DNA of 64,000 nt from Ascidia mentula. Taxonomy: Eukaryota; Chordata; Ascidiacea; Phlebobranchia; Ascidiidae. A program made the translations under genes and the position numbers. Shown here piece after piece: positions 23,845 through 35,900 of the stretch. Where the stretch lies: positions 14,149,001 to 14,213,000 of the forward strand of contig OX387202.1 in NCBI GenBank assembly GCA_947561715.1, read 5' to 3'. The stretch's first letter is position 1. Each line of letters starts with the position of its first letter. Below the pieces are notes generated by a model. That model made no database searches. It saw only the letters and a list, made by a program, of their open reading frames with translations, and was not told where the DNA came from.

Positions 23845-25199
23845 CGTGTTTCAACACAAACTGAGCACGCAGGTAGATCAGATTACTTTAATGGGGACAA
23901 AACTTTTGCTCCGGCGAATCTAAATTCTCACAATTAAACTCAGTTGGGCACCGGATTGCCGCACAGCATTCCAACAGGAGTAGTTGCTTGAGCGACCGTG
24001 AAAAAGTCGACTTGCTACCCATCAAAAAAGAAATATATTCACATTAAAGCGATTTACGGAGGCTGTGAGTAACTGCTGTTTACTGCGTAAAAAACACCAA
24101 ACCCTGATGCAGTTATTACATGGCTCAAAAATTACTTTACTTGGCCGAAGTCAGTTAAGGCCCACCTATTTTTATAGCACCAATAAATCAGCCGTTGGCC
24201 AAGTACTCGGCCTGGGTTATTTGCATCACTTCCGTATTTGGTCGAAGAAGATAAAAAAATGGGTCGAGATATGCCTAAAAGCACTTGAAAATGAGAGTAA
24301 ACTTTTCGCAGTGCAGTCCAAATGCATCGATTAAAACGTTTGTCGTTAAAATCCGCACCCACCGGATGCAAAGAGTTGAAAGCTACGTACCCTACTATCA
24401 TTTTAGTAGAAATTGAAATCGACGGTATTCTATTCATTGAGCCAGGGGTAATAGTCATATAACTGAGTGTATATTGAGCATAAAACCGCAAGCTACAATC
24501 GGATTTGTGACCGCAAGAACGGGCGATTTGTGTCACCACAAGCTCAAATGCTAAATCGGCGACGCCACTAATCAAACCAGGTACGTGACAGAGACCAAAA
24601 CGCAGCGCAGCGTACGGAAATGCCATTTGACGGTTCACTGGCAGTGGTTGCGGGGGCGACGCCTAAGAATGGGTTGAGGTCAGGGGCGTTCGTACGACCC
24701 ATAGAAGATCACCAATGTAAGAGTAATGGGGGTACGCCCAAGTAAAGCCTGTCCCACGATCACCATACACAATTTCTCTCAAGCACTGTTTCCTCGTGGA
24801 TCAATGCATACGGATCTCCAAAACCTGAAGTCTTCCTTTCTCACTAATTTTCCAATCTCAGCGAATTGAAATGACTTACAATCAGCAAACGCACAGGAAA
24901 AAAATGAATGAGTTGATAATAGTTCGCCGTCGTACCAATCATAAGGTTCACAGGCTTGACAGGCAGGGCATTTCAGTTACGTGCATATATACATTTGAAG
25001 CCTTGGATAAAACGATCCATCTATTGCAACAACTCATATGACTTTCCTGGGAAACATTAGATCGATAAAATAGCAATGCAAAGTCAATAGGAAGGTATGT
25101 GAATGTCACTGTTGTAATTCTCTTTGTTAAACATTAGAGTACCATGAAAAAAAACCTAAAAAAAATTCGCGGTCTGTTCCTAATTAAAGGCGTTCCTGT

Positions 25200-25812
25200 A
25201 GCCGACGTTTTTTAAACCTCCATGTACAAACAATTGCACCCTATTCTCATGGAAGAAACGGAACCAGTAGGAGTGGTTTACTCAATTCCATGTGGAGAGT
25301 GCGAGGGGGTCTACATCGGGGATACCGGAAGAGCCCTGAAAACCAGAATTAAAGAGCACCGCCACGACGTTGCATCAAAAGGCGAAAGTAAGACAGCGTT
25401 GGCCAAGCATGCTTCCTTGAATGGTCATCGGATTGCCTTCGACAAGGCTAAGGTTTTGGTAAAGGAGATGGATCACACAAAGCGCCTTTTCCTAGAAGCG
25501 CTCCACATCCATAAAAACAATCGCTGTGTAAATGACAGGGAACAATGTGTGTATTTCCCGGTGCTTTATAATGCTGCAACTGTTGTTTCCCGCACTTTTA
25601 ATAACATCGCCCGTGATTTCACAAGCGGTGTTAGCGTTATAATTTTCGTGTTTGGTATTTTTCCTGGTATTGGTTGTGTGCTGTACCAGTACCATTACCC
25701 TGAGGAAGCGTTGTTGGATAACAGGCGAAACATCGGTTAATAAAGTTACGTTTTTAATGTGTCTGTAGAACAGATTAATAAATTACAATATGCCTGGCAG
25801 CAACAGAAACAT
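25200..25812 (+). mobile_element. Penelope-like retroelement, 3' fragment with GIY-YIG endonuclease domain
   Basis: An open frame at 25222-25740 encodes the C-terminal endonuclease of Penelope-like elements: 'VVYSIPCGECEGVYIGDTGR' with the CxxC knuckle typical of the group, then 'LKTRIKEHRHDV', 'LAKHASLNGHRIAFDKAKV' and 'HIHKNNRCVNDREQ'. The reverse transcriptase part is absent, so this is a 5'-truncated, broken copy. It ends with the family's 3' hairpin (about 25695-25725) and an A/T-rich tail. Related sequence lies at 22.5 kb and inside both arms of the Merlin element. Confidence 0.75.
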
Positions 25813-26954
25813 AATACAAACAATTGGATTACGCAAGTTTACATCCTGCTACATTCCAGACCTAATTATACTTTTTGCGTAGGCGGAAAATGTATTTTTT
25901 TTATCTTGTTCCCACACAGTCTATATCCCGCTCCCAAACTGTCAACACATACAGGGTTGCAGAAAAGGTAAAGTTAAAATGGATGCTTTGTACAATATCT
26001 CATTCGAAGAATTAGAAGATTCGCCAAAGCGAAAGCTTTCGCCTCATTAAAGTAATCTGATTTAATGCAATTTCGAAACAAGACTTCAAAAGTTGAAAAA
26101 TTGAAATCTAACCAAAGATGCAGGCCTAGCTATCACTGTATACTTTCGCGATCACACTAAACCAAAAAAGTTGCTTTTTACTACAGGATCAATCTGGCTT
26201 TTGATCAGGAATATATTTCGCCCCATAGGCATATTTAGTTACTTACAGTAATCACAATAAACGATTTTAAAACCTTTAAATTTTAAAAAACAGTAAAGAA
26301 TGAGCTAGTGATAAAAAAACAGCAAACTTCGACCTCTTGCAATGCTACTGTGCAAAGGCAAAACACTGAGTTACCACTCTTGCATGAAAAAGTAAGATAA
26401 TGTGGCGCACACGGTGGAGAAGCAACATCATACGGGGGTTGAGAAAAGAATAACGCCGATATGACGAACTGCGAAAAAAACACCTTAAAAACACACACGA
26501 AAAACAAAGAAACATAAAAACGATTGAAAGCAATTAAAAAAGATCTTAAAAAGCATCAACGCACCCTAGGCAATATCAGAAAACCAAAAAGTCGGATTAG
26601 TTAAGTTGTGCTTGTAAAGAATTTGTAAAACTTATATCTCCTTATTTACACAACGAAGTACATGATGCAAAATATTTTTCACTTTTTTACAAATTGTACA
26701 AAACATCAAAGAAATGGCGAATAGCATCGTCAAGTTACTCAATGCTAAGAGATCCGTCAAGCTTTACAGGTTTCAGCAGAAGTGTGGTAACAAGAGGCAC
26801 CTCAATAGCTCCTTCCATAGACATTTTCCAATTAACCCGGCTCATAATCTGCCAAACACATGTGCGCGGTTTAAACTTGAAGCTGAAAGTAAAACACAAG
26901 TGGGAGCAAACATTTTTCTTATTTTAATCAACAATTTAATCATCACTAATTTAA
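25813..26954. other. Intergenic, AT-rich
   Basis: Downstream flank of the caspase gene. A short fragment at about 26020-26050 repeats the motif 'GATTCGCCAAAGCGAAAG' also present near 23670. No coding or RNA gene seen. Confidence 0.45.
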
Positions 26955-29413
26955 TTAGCTAACTTGAATAATGTCCAGTTGTTTATGAAACTCCAACATA
27001 TTTTCGCACAGGCAGCTCACAAACAGAGACATACGATTATTGTCAACATCTTTAAGAGTTTTACCTACAAAGACATGATAATGGTGTTTTTTACTTGGTT
27101 GCAGAAAATGCACAAACATTTCTTTTACATGAAACTGAATGTGCAATAAGCATGTCGGAGTGATCTGGTTGCAAGGCTGGGTAATGCCGAAAAAACGGAT
27201 GGCTGCCACTAAACAGACCATTTCCGTCATCTTTTGCTGCAAGTTTTGGAGCCTACAATAAATTTTTATTGTTATCGGTGGTTACCGAAAGTTTTTTTCA
27301 CAGTTTTAGAGGCACCTTCTGCATAGTTTATAAAATAATATGTATATGTCTACACGTTAAGTTTCAATTTTACTTTAATTTTGAAACGTAACGCGTTTGT
27401 AGTACAAAATTTTCAAAAAACATGCAATACAAATATACATTTAATATTATAGTGGTTTTCAGTTTCTGTACCTGAAGGAAAAATAATTTTGTGCAATTTT
27501 TAAGATTTGGACATTGGCTACGGGTAAACTTTTCCAAAAACTCTCCAAGTGTAAAACTTCCATCGTCAGCTTTCCATTTCGCCGAACTGTCGGTAAACGT
27601 CAGTAAAGTGCAGCAGAGTATGCAGCTGTCAGTTGAAAGCCTTTGCAAATCTGTTAAAATAAAATGTTTTGTAGAAAAATTATGAACATATTCTAAAATA
27701 TCGAAAACACCAAATCTCAAATAAAATGTTTGGCAAACTGGCAAAATACGTACATTTCTCAATACAATCAAACATCTCAGTTTTGTTTTTGTAACGAATC
27801 GAGTGATAATTGTATCCAATTTCATTTGCTGTGTCTTTTAAGTTTTCCTCGTCAGGTGGACCAAAGTATTTGGTATATTCCTAAAATTACGCATTCACTA
27901 AACAATTGACTTTTTCGAACATATGATATAAAGTTGTACCTCATATGAGACGACCAGGAACAACTTCAACAGATCATTGGTTTTACTTGAATCACTGTTT
28001 TCTGGTGATGACCTTTGGTTTGCTCTAAGTGTGGTTAGATTATAATGTATAACGTTTCAGTATGCATTGCGGTAGCTTACATTTCTTTTGACTGATTTCC
28101 AAGATATAAATCCTGTGTTAGTTGGAATGTGGCCAAAGGTAACTGCTTACAAATATTTTTTGTGCCATCAGCACAATCCTCTTCCCATCCGTGTTCTGAA
28201 ACTTTGCGTTCAATTTCACATAAAACCTAAAATCAGGTTTCACAGATTTGACTTTGCGCAATGCAGTTGTACATTTTCTATTTAAAACAGGTTGCACTCA
28301 CTTCGTTAATATCGAATTCTCTTTGGAGTTTGTTTTCGAACGAATCGCACAGTGCGTTAATAAACACACTACCCTTGATTTTATCTCGTCCGGACACACA
28401 AACTAAAAAGAAAACAAAGGGTAATATTGTAGTATGTATCCCATATAATATGGAACGTACGGGGTAGTGTACTTTGAGCAATGAGATAATCGGCTTCACC
28501 AAATACAGACATGGTTGTTACTTTCTTCAAATCTGGTGGCTTCGCTCTTAATGATCTTCCCAAAAACAAATTTTGTTCGTTTCCCCTGCATGCCTGTGTT
28601 TAAAAGAACACACTCATTTCTATTATAAACAAAACCATAAACATCGATCAACCTGGATAAAAAATATCTTTGGTTTTCCTTGTAATGACAAGCAATTGTT
28701 GTATGAAAACTTAGACAAAATCTCATGTAAGTAATAAAAGCCATCGTAAGCTGTTAAAATGTCCCCATTTTCATCTGATTTCCCGTGTGTTAAAATTGCG
28801 CAGGCAAAATAGGAATATGGTTTGTGGTCAAGTTTTTGATCTAAAATAAATGATTGAATTTCGCACTGATAACAGTTTGGTCTAATCATGATAAACATAC
28901 AACTTTCAGCAATTTTAAAAACATCTTCCTTTGTCTTATCTTTGTACGTTTCTACTTCAAATCCCAAACTTTCGGCAACACCACGGAGTTTTTCAGCATC
29001 TTCATTTGTTCCAGATCGTTGTGAATCAAAGGGTGAATCATTAAAAATCTATTCCAACATTTATTTATAAGAACTTTCGGTTTATTTACATTTAGAAATG
29101 AATACCAAAGCTTTTTTTGTTTACTAAGTAATTTTAGTGCACTTCGTTTAAAGTTATACTTTGCGTTTGCAGCATTGTAGTTCAGCATTTTGTAGTTTTG
29201 ACCCTGTCCATAGTGCCAACAACATGCGGAAATGCATTGTTCAAATAAATAGCAAGGTTGAAAATTACAGGTAAAGGCTAACAACAATACATTTTACCTC
29301 ATGGTTGAATATCACAAAATGACCCAACTTTCCTTTCTTTATTTTGTAACGAAAATCCCACACATATGTGGAAGAATATTCTTGATTTTCGGCATCCGTT
29401 GGTTGCCTTATAA
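26955..29413 (-). CDS. Tandem double-caspase protein: active-type caspase followed by a catalytically dead caspase domain (5' exon(s) not found)
   Basis: Ten exons join in phase: 29413-29298, 29048-28653, 28593-28461, 28402-28302, 28226-28081, 28024-27940, 27880-27754, 27650-27472, 27236-27095, 27064-26955, about 512 codons. The first caspase unit shows 'KLGHFVIFNHEIFNDS', 'RSGTNEDAEKL', 'ILTHGKSDENG' (catalytic His), 'GKPKIFFIQACRGNEQ' (catalytic Cys) and 'SVFGEADYLIAQSTLP', followed by a small-subunit region with 'KGSVFINALCD'. A serine/lysine-rich linker and a second p20-like unit follow: 'EYTKYFGPPDEENLK', then 'KNCTKLFFLQ', where the HG and QACxG motifs are replaced, then a p10-like end 'NRMSLFVSCLCENMLE'. 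Caspases are cysteine proteases of apoptosis and immunity; a dead partner domain recalls c-FLIP. The region upstream of 'YKATNG'/'IRQPTD' needs at least one more exon. No death-fold prodomain is visible. Confidence 0.75.
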
Positions 29414-30686
29414 CTGAATTGAGCAAGTTTATCAAATAAAGAAAAAGAAACTTGATTTTTAAACTGTATTGTTATTTTTAAAAACAGCATTATCTTCGTA
29501 TGAATATATTGTACTTTACTTGAAAATAATGATGCGATATTATAGCGCAGTTGGTTTGCAAATAAAAAATTACCATGGATAGATTACGAAATGTTGAAAA
29601 ATTTTGCAAAAGAATACACTAACTTCATCAAAATATTTAGCTTGTCTATAGTTACCTATAGGCACAAAAGCAGTTGCGTGGGACATTATAATTCGGCAAT
29701 ATTCTGTCAAATTGTTTAGTGGTTGGTACAAACATTGCGTTGTCACGAAAAAGAACTGTTTGTCCATTGTGTGTGGCTAAGTGTAGCTTTCCAATTTGCC
29801 GTCGTAATCCTACCCACAGAATCCGATTAACCAATGCATTATGCCGCTCTCGAAATACGTTTAAGTGCAGCAACCTGTGGCAGACGCTTAATGATAACGC
29901 GAGGCGGAATGTGACAAAGTGAGTACATGACTACACCCTTTTCGAACTCAGTTGGGAACCGGGTTGTCCTACAACGCACCATCGAAAACAGTTACTTGGG
30001 CGACTGTAAAAATGTCGGAGTCCGGTGCGTTTTTGCAATCTGTTGCAATCCCTATCGAGAAATTAGCCTTTTGTGCATATTTTTTGTGTGTGTGGATAAA
30101 GGTAAACATTCCAACTTGCTGTTGTAATCCTACAAATAGAATCTGGGTAACCCAATCCATTATGTCACTCTCAATTACAGGAACCAACGTACGAAATATT
30201 CCAAAATAAGAAGTTAAAATGCATTAAGTCACCATTAAGTTTTTCTCTTATGATTTTTAGGCTACATCTAGATATAGCTATAACACATCAAGTTGTACCA
30301 GAGATTCCACTGAATTCAATTTCAAAAACTAAATAATACGTATTTGGACAGTACGTACGGCCACATCGTGTTACCTTCTAGACTTGATTATACTTTTTGC
30401 CTATGCTGCAAACACATTTTTCCATCCTGTTTGAGCATAGTCTTTATCCCCGTTTTGCCCTACGTAAAGTTTGATTTAAATGCGTTATCGAAACACGTTT
30501 ATTCGACACAAAGTGCGGGAATCGGCGACAAACGCTTAATCTTAACGCGCGACAGCACTTGCCCAAGCCAGTACTCTGAAACTCGAAGTAGTGAAGCTCT
30601 ACCGACAACAGTTGCTCGAGCGACTGTGAAAAAGTCACTGGCGTGAAAGCAAAAATTTCATTGTGCGTGAAACATTCCTACTTTCT

Positions 30687-30870
30687 GGTAAACATTCCTA
30701 CTTTCTGTTGATAGAATCCATGGTTACCAAACCCATTGTGTTACTGTCAATAGCTGAAACCAACGTACGTACATGCGATAGAACAATAGATGAATTACCT
30801 TTGTTTTTCAAAATTTTGATTTCACCAACGCACAAACATTCCTATTTCACCGTTCACGCGGACGGCTCAT
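30687..30870 (+). repeat. Direct repeat A, copy 1
   Basis: Near-identical to 31444-31636 over about 165-190 bp, both starting GGTAAACATTCCTACTTTC. Confidence 0.8.
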
Positions 30871-30878
30871 TTTATGGT

Positions 30879-30955
30879 GTGGCAATGTATTTATAATAGT
30901 TTAACGTCTTGCTAAAAAACGTTTTTTGGCGCAGTTTTTGCGTTCGGGCTGATAG
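30879..30955 (+). repeat. Direct repeat C, copy 1
   Basis: GTGGCAATGTATTTATAATA and following bases match 32067-32150; the A-B-C order shows a duplicated composite repeat. Confidence 0.7.
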
Positions 30956-30961
30956 TGATGG

Positions 30962-31287
30962 GCCCCGCAGATTCAAACAAAAAACAATAAATTTCCATAT
31001 CGCAGTGTGCATTCGCGGCCAGTTGTGCTGCACCGTGATTGTAGCCATTGACGTGGTCGCCATCATGTCAGGGAGACCACCGGAATAATACCATGTACTA
31101 CCGACATCAGCTGATCAATGCAACGACACCTTTATGACAACTGCGTATGACCCACGGTTTTATCATACAGCTCAGGTATTAGCCAAGTGGACGTGTTTTG
31201 TACAAAAGCTTTACCTACGTAAACTAGATCGTACAAGATTTTTGTTGGTAAAATTTCGCGAAAGAATGATTGCACTACAATAGTAAG
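30962..31287 (+). repeat. Direct repeat B, copy 1
   Basis: About 325 bp beginning GCCCCGCAGATTCAAACAAA, matching 32472-32800 with a few mismatches. Confidence 0.85.
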
Positions 31288-31443
31288 GTTGAGCTCTACC
31301 GACAACAGTTGCTCGAGCGACTGTGAAAAAGTCACTGGCGTGAAAGCAAAAATACGCCGCAATTTATTATGTAAGTGTTGCAATCCCTGTTAGGAAAGGA
31401 CCCTTTTGTGGATATATTTGTCCATTTCATTGTGCGTGGATAA

Positions 31444-31636
31444 AGGTAAACATTCCTACTTTCTGTTGATAGAATCCATGGTTACCAAACCCATTGTGTT
31501 ACTGTCAATAGCTGAAACCAACGTACGTACATGCGATAGAACAATAGATGAATTACCTTTGTTTTTCAAAATTTTGATTTCACCAACGCACAAACATTCC
31601 TATTTCACCAGACACGCGGACGACTCAATTTATGGC
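31444..31636 (+). repeat. Direct repeat A, copy 2
   Basis: Second copy of repeat A; the copies diverge at the 'CACGCGGAC' end. Confidence 0.8.
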
Positions 31637-32066
31637 ATTAAAATAATGAAGTCTCTTGCCCAGAGAGTATTTGCCCAGAATACGCTATTGTACCAAGGTT
31701 TCAAAATTGGGAATGAATTGGCGCAAAAAGTTAAAAAATTAAAAAAAAAATATGCTTTCAAAATACATTAAAAATAACATCTTTTACTACAATACAACTA
31801 AAAAATATGTTTAATGTTGATAAAAACGTGCACACGTGTAACCCACAAGTTTTTTTTTCGGCCGCTACAACATGAACGCCACTGTCTGTACTATATCATG
31901 CGTAACGTACAGAAGTTTGTTTTTTGTTGTTTATTTTTTATGTTTTCTACCACGTCTGATATTTCCTTTATTGTACAGAGGTCACGTTTTCTTTACATCT
32001 TGTGAAAGCAAAGTCCATCACTATCAGCCGAAACACAAAAACTGCGTTAATATGTAAACCGTAAAA

Positions 32067-32150
32067 GTGGCAATGTATTTATAATAGTTTAACGTCTTAC
32101 CAAAAAACGTTTTTTTTTGCGCAGTTTTTGCGTTTGGGCTGATGGTGATG
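32067..32150 (+). repeat. Direct repeat C, copy 2
   Basis: Second copy of repeat C, with a longer T-run. Confidence 0.7.
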
Positions 32151-32471
32151 TGCTTTGCTTTTGTGTTCATAGCACAGATAGTAGCTTCGTTTAAATGAGG
32201 TTCGCTTTTTTTTCGTTGTCGGACAACTGAGTATTTACTCTGGGAAAGTTTATCCTATAATGTAATACAGCAGAAGTTTCTGGCCTCACATTTATCACAA
32301 ATATATTTTAACCTAAATGTGCGGACTTAGAAGACGTTAAAAAAACGTTTGTTTAAACCTATTTGTTTTTTTTAAATAAGGAATTATTTTTGAACAATAG
32401 ATAATGTGACTGTATCAGCGTCACGAAGTTTAAAAAGTCAGAGAAAGTTTGAATTAAATTTACTTAAACAA

Positions 32472-32800
32472 AGCCCCGCAGATTCAAACAAAAAACAATA
32501 AATTTCCAAATCGCAGGGTGCATTCGCGGCCAGTTGTGCTGCACCGTGATTGTAGCCATTGACGTGGTCGCCATCATGTCAGGGAGACCACCGGAATAAT
32601 ACACTATCCTACCGACATCAGCTGATCAATGCAACGACACCTTTATGACAACTGCGTATGTCCCATGGTTTCATCATACAGCTCAGCTATTGGCCAAGTG
32701 GGCGTGTTTTGTACAAAAGCTTCATCTACGTAAACTAGATCGTACAAGATTTTTGTTGGTAAAAATTCGCGGAAGAATATTTGCACTACAATAGTAGGTT
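32472..32800 (+). repeat. Direct repeat B, copy 2
   Basis: Second copy of repeat B, 1.5 kb to the right of the first. Confidence 0.85.
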
Positions 32801-32894
32801 AAACACCAGATTATGAAAGACGATGGAAACCTGAAAAACGACAAATCGCTGCTAGAAAAAGCAAGCACACAGATATATCAATAAGACGTGACAA

Positions 32895-32900
32895 TTTATT
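32895..32900 (-). promoter_or_regulatory. Polyadenylation signal of the SLC5 transporter gene
   Basis: AATAAA on the minus strand, 73 bp beyond the stop codon. Confidence 0.55.
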
Positions 32901-32972
32901 TCATAATTGACCTAATAAAAATTCGCAAAACACTAAATTGAAGATAAAATAATCAAGCAAGTTCATCGAAAT

Positions 32973-35900
32973 TTAATCATCAAGAGACAACTTGTTATCC
33001 AAGTCGGGAACAAGTTCGAATTTTTCTTCTCCTTCAACATCTTTTGAATCAAAATCTTCATCCAAGAGAGGTGGGACTCCAAAGCGAAAAAATTTTCGCA
33101 CTTTTTTCGGCAACAACTTGTTGTCAACAAACGGAACAAATAGTCTCGGATCAGAAGTCTTTGGGTCGTTTGCACCTTGAAATACGCCATAGAAATCTTT
33201 TAACGTGCCGCTTAATAGCTATTTGTTTCCAATTAAAGAATACTTTTCAACCATCTTAGTCATTTATTGAGTAACCAAAACTACCTGTACAGAACGACAC
33301 AGCCAGGCCGATAACAACTGTGATGAGCAGAGATAGCAGAGTGTAATAGACATGAGATATCGCTAGAAAGCCCTCGACATACGTCGAACTGTAGAAATAT
33401 TTTGTCAGAAAATATGCTGTATTTTTTAGCTTCAACGCTATGAAAAAAAACTAATTACCAGCCATTGGGCCAAATCCCACCCGGTATCTCATACTTTACT
33501 GTTTTAAATAACAAAATTATTTATGCGTATTTGGTTAAATTATATAAGCTACACATATCTGCCCAAATAATAACATATAAATTACCTGTCAATCAATCCC
33601 TCTGTGCTGGTGAAGCTTCCCTGCATGGAGTTAGACAGCAATTGCTGAGTCGTGTGATTCGCCCATGGGGTTGACGCGGTCGTCATAGTAGTGACGTTGC
33701 ATTGATCGACTGAGGTCGGTAGAAAAGCATATTTCTCTGGGGGCTTTCCGCGTATAAGGGCTGTTACACCTATGGTGGCTATGATCACTGTGCTGCACAA
33801 CTGGGCCACGAGCGCACCCTGTGGTAAAAGAAATTATTCTTGGTGGAAAGTCGGGTAATACTTTAGTCACACACAAGTATACGATTCTATGTGCTTATGT
33901 GTTCCTATATTTGTGTGTGGCTGACTTAAGACATGTAACGCTGACCAGGAAAGAATATTTCGAAGTTTTTCTTTGACAACATTAGGCTATACAGTATTAA
34001 TTTATTTGTCATCCACAGTAAGGCCGTTCATAATGGCAAAAGAATGTTTCGTTTTTGATTTTATTCTGTAGATTTGATTTAGTTTCAAATATTTGTATAT
34101 TAACAAGATAGGTTTTGTGCTTCTAACGTAAAACTTACTATCCCATTGCACCAAGGAAGAAACATGCCCAAGGTGAAGACTCCCAGTCTGGGTCCGGCGA
34201 TAGCCCCATACAGCGTGAAGCTTATTTGAACAATGGTGCCACTGAAGAACTGGACGCAAAGAGAAAAGGCCATCACAATCAAACCAAAAGCAAATACTGC
34301 ACAAAGGAAAAGGGTATTAAGGTACAACAACTAATTAGCGGATTTCACGTTGAAGTAAACCTATGAATTTGCTGAGTGAGAGCTTTTTTAATTCGCTCAG
34401 ATTGGGGTAACGTGGTGAGATGATGTCTTCAAGTAGGATGCTTCCAAATGCATTTATCCCAGATGAAACAGTGCTGAAATTAAAAGTGGAAATTTTGTAA
34501 AATGTTTGTGCTCTTGGCCACAATTGAATCAAAGTTCAATCAAATTTTTGATGGGGTCCCAGCTTGAAAAAGGTGGTGCCCGGCAAATGTTTTGACTTTT
34601 CTTGTATAAATCGTTTACCGCGAGGGTTATAACTTTAATTTTAAGGGGTAAATTGTTACTGCCCAATGTTTTGTAACTTGACTTATCTGTAGATTAGGAT
34701 TGGGGCAAACAGTTTATTTATATCTTTAATATGTTGCCATTATAACGTTGGGTCAAATTTGTAGTCGCCGATATGAATAAATTTAATTTCATGAACAATC
34801 AATTCAATGTATATGACAAGCAGCATGAGATGTTTCCATGGGCTAAAATCAGTCAGTTATCAGACTGAAGCTGAAAATGAAGCTTATGATAAAGAGTATA
34901 AGAAGTGGAGTTCGTCACAGCATTTGTAACCGAACGGGATATGATTCCTAGAAACAACTACAAAAACAAGTTTAATCTATATCACATACCTCAAGGTGGC
35001 GCTAAATGCAGCCGATACAAAGAGTCCTGCCATCCCCGGAACATTCTCGAAAACATGGACGGCAAGGTAAGGTATCAGTTGATCAGGTTTTGTGATTTGG
35101 CCAGACTCAAGTGGATCGCATCCTTCGAAATAGGCGAAAGTAGCTAACCCGCTGAATACGGCGAGAGCGAAGAAGCCAAATGTGAGAATCATGGAGATTA
35201 CAGCCGCCCTGCAATTATATATTCAAAGAAAAAGTTGTAGATCAGGCTATGGTCCAGTGACATACTTTATTGATGAGTTGAGTATATGATTTTTTTCACC
35301 GATTTTGCCCACCCCGTATACTTACGAGTGAAATCAAATATTTTATTGAGACTAATGTAAACATCACTATTTGGTTTTCCACAATAATAGGATAACCAGT
35401 AGCATGTGGTTATACACAATAACGGGACACCCAGTAGCATTTGGTTATACACAATAATGGGATACCCAGTCAAAAATCAGTGAGGAATGCCCACAGACTG
35501 CTTGGTGTCGAGAGTTCCTAGTTTTTACTTTACTAAGCAACAGCTCGAACAGAGGCAAGTTAACGCCTTTATATATTCGGACAAACATTGTTTACAAAAA
35601 ATAATACTATTGGCTTAACCTTGAAAATATTATCAGGAATCATCGCCTTTGTATGATTTGTTTGTTATTCGTTTGTAATACATTACTCAGCAAATTTCGT
35701 AACAAGGTAAACATGTCGTAGGCTGCACCGAGGGCGCGGAGAAACTTGTATACAAACACAAGCAAACCTCGTAAACATCATTGACGTCATTAATACTACA
35801 ACAGCGCTGAAGCGGGCTATGATGAGTTTATGACATGTTTTTGTGTAATCCATATGCAAGAGTGTTGGAGTCGCAAACATACAATGAAAAAGGCAATGTT

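Larger units (their letters stand above)
22434..24900. other. Intergenic repeat-rich region
   Basis: Contains a Penelope-like 3' tail, a hairpin element and several degenerate copies of a motif near TTGCTTGAGCGACTGTGAAA (about 22990-24020 on either strand, also 30.6 and 31.3 kb). A 168-codon open frame at 24132-24638 (minus) has no domain I recognise and is probably repeat-derived. No host gene can be supported. Confidence 0.45.
29414..32972. other. Intergenic region of locally duplicated repeats
   Basis: No host gene is supported. Holds at least three pairs of long direct repeats (listed separately), fragments of the 'TTTATTCGACACAAAGTGCG' hairpin family (30490) and the 'TTGCTCGAGCGACTGTGAAA' motif twice (about 30611 and 31307). 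The missing 5' exon of the caspase gene may lie at its left edge. Confidence 0.45.

Noticed and set aside
24132-24638. A 168-codon minus-strand open frame as a host gene
   Set aside because: No recognisable domain, no splice context, and surrounded by repeat motifs; likely repeat-derived or chance.
27095-27236. Alternative frame in the caspase p10 exon that reads 'SDMLIAHSV'
   Set aside because: It looks caspase-like but its phase fits neither flanking exon; the frame used joins in phase on both sides and gives a p10-like end.
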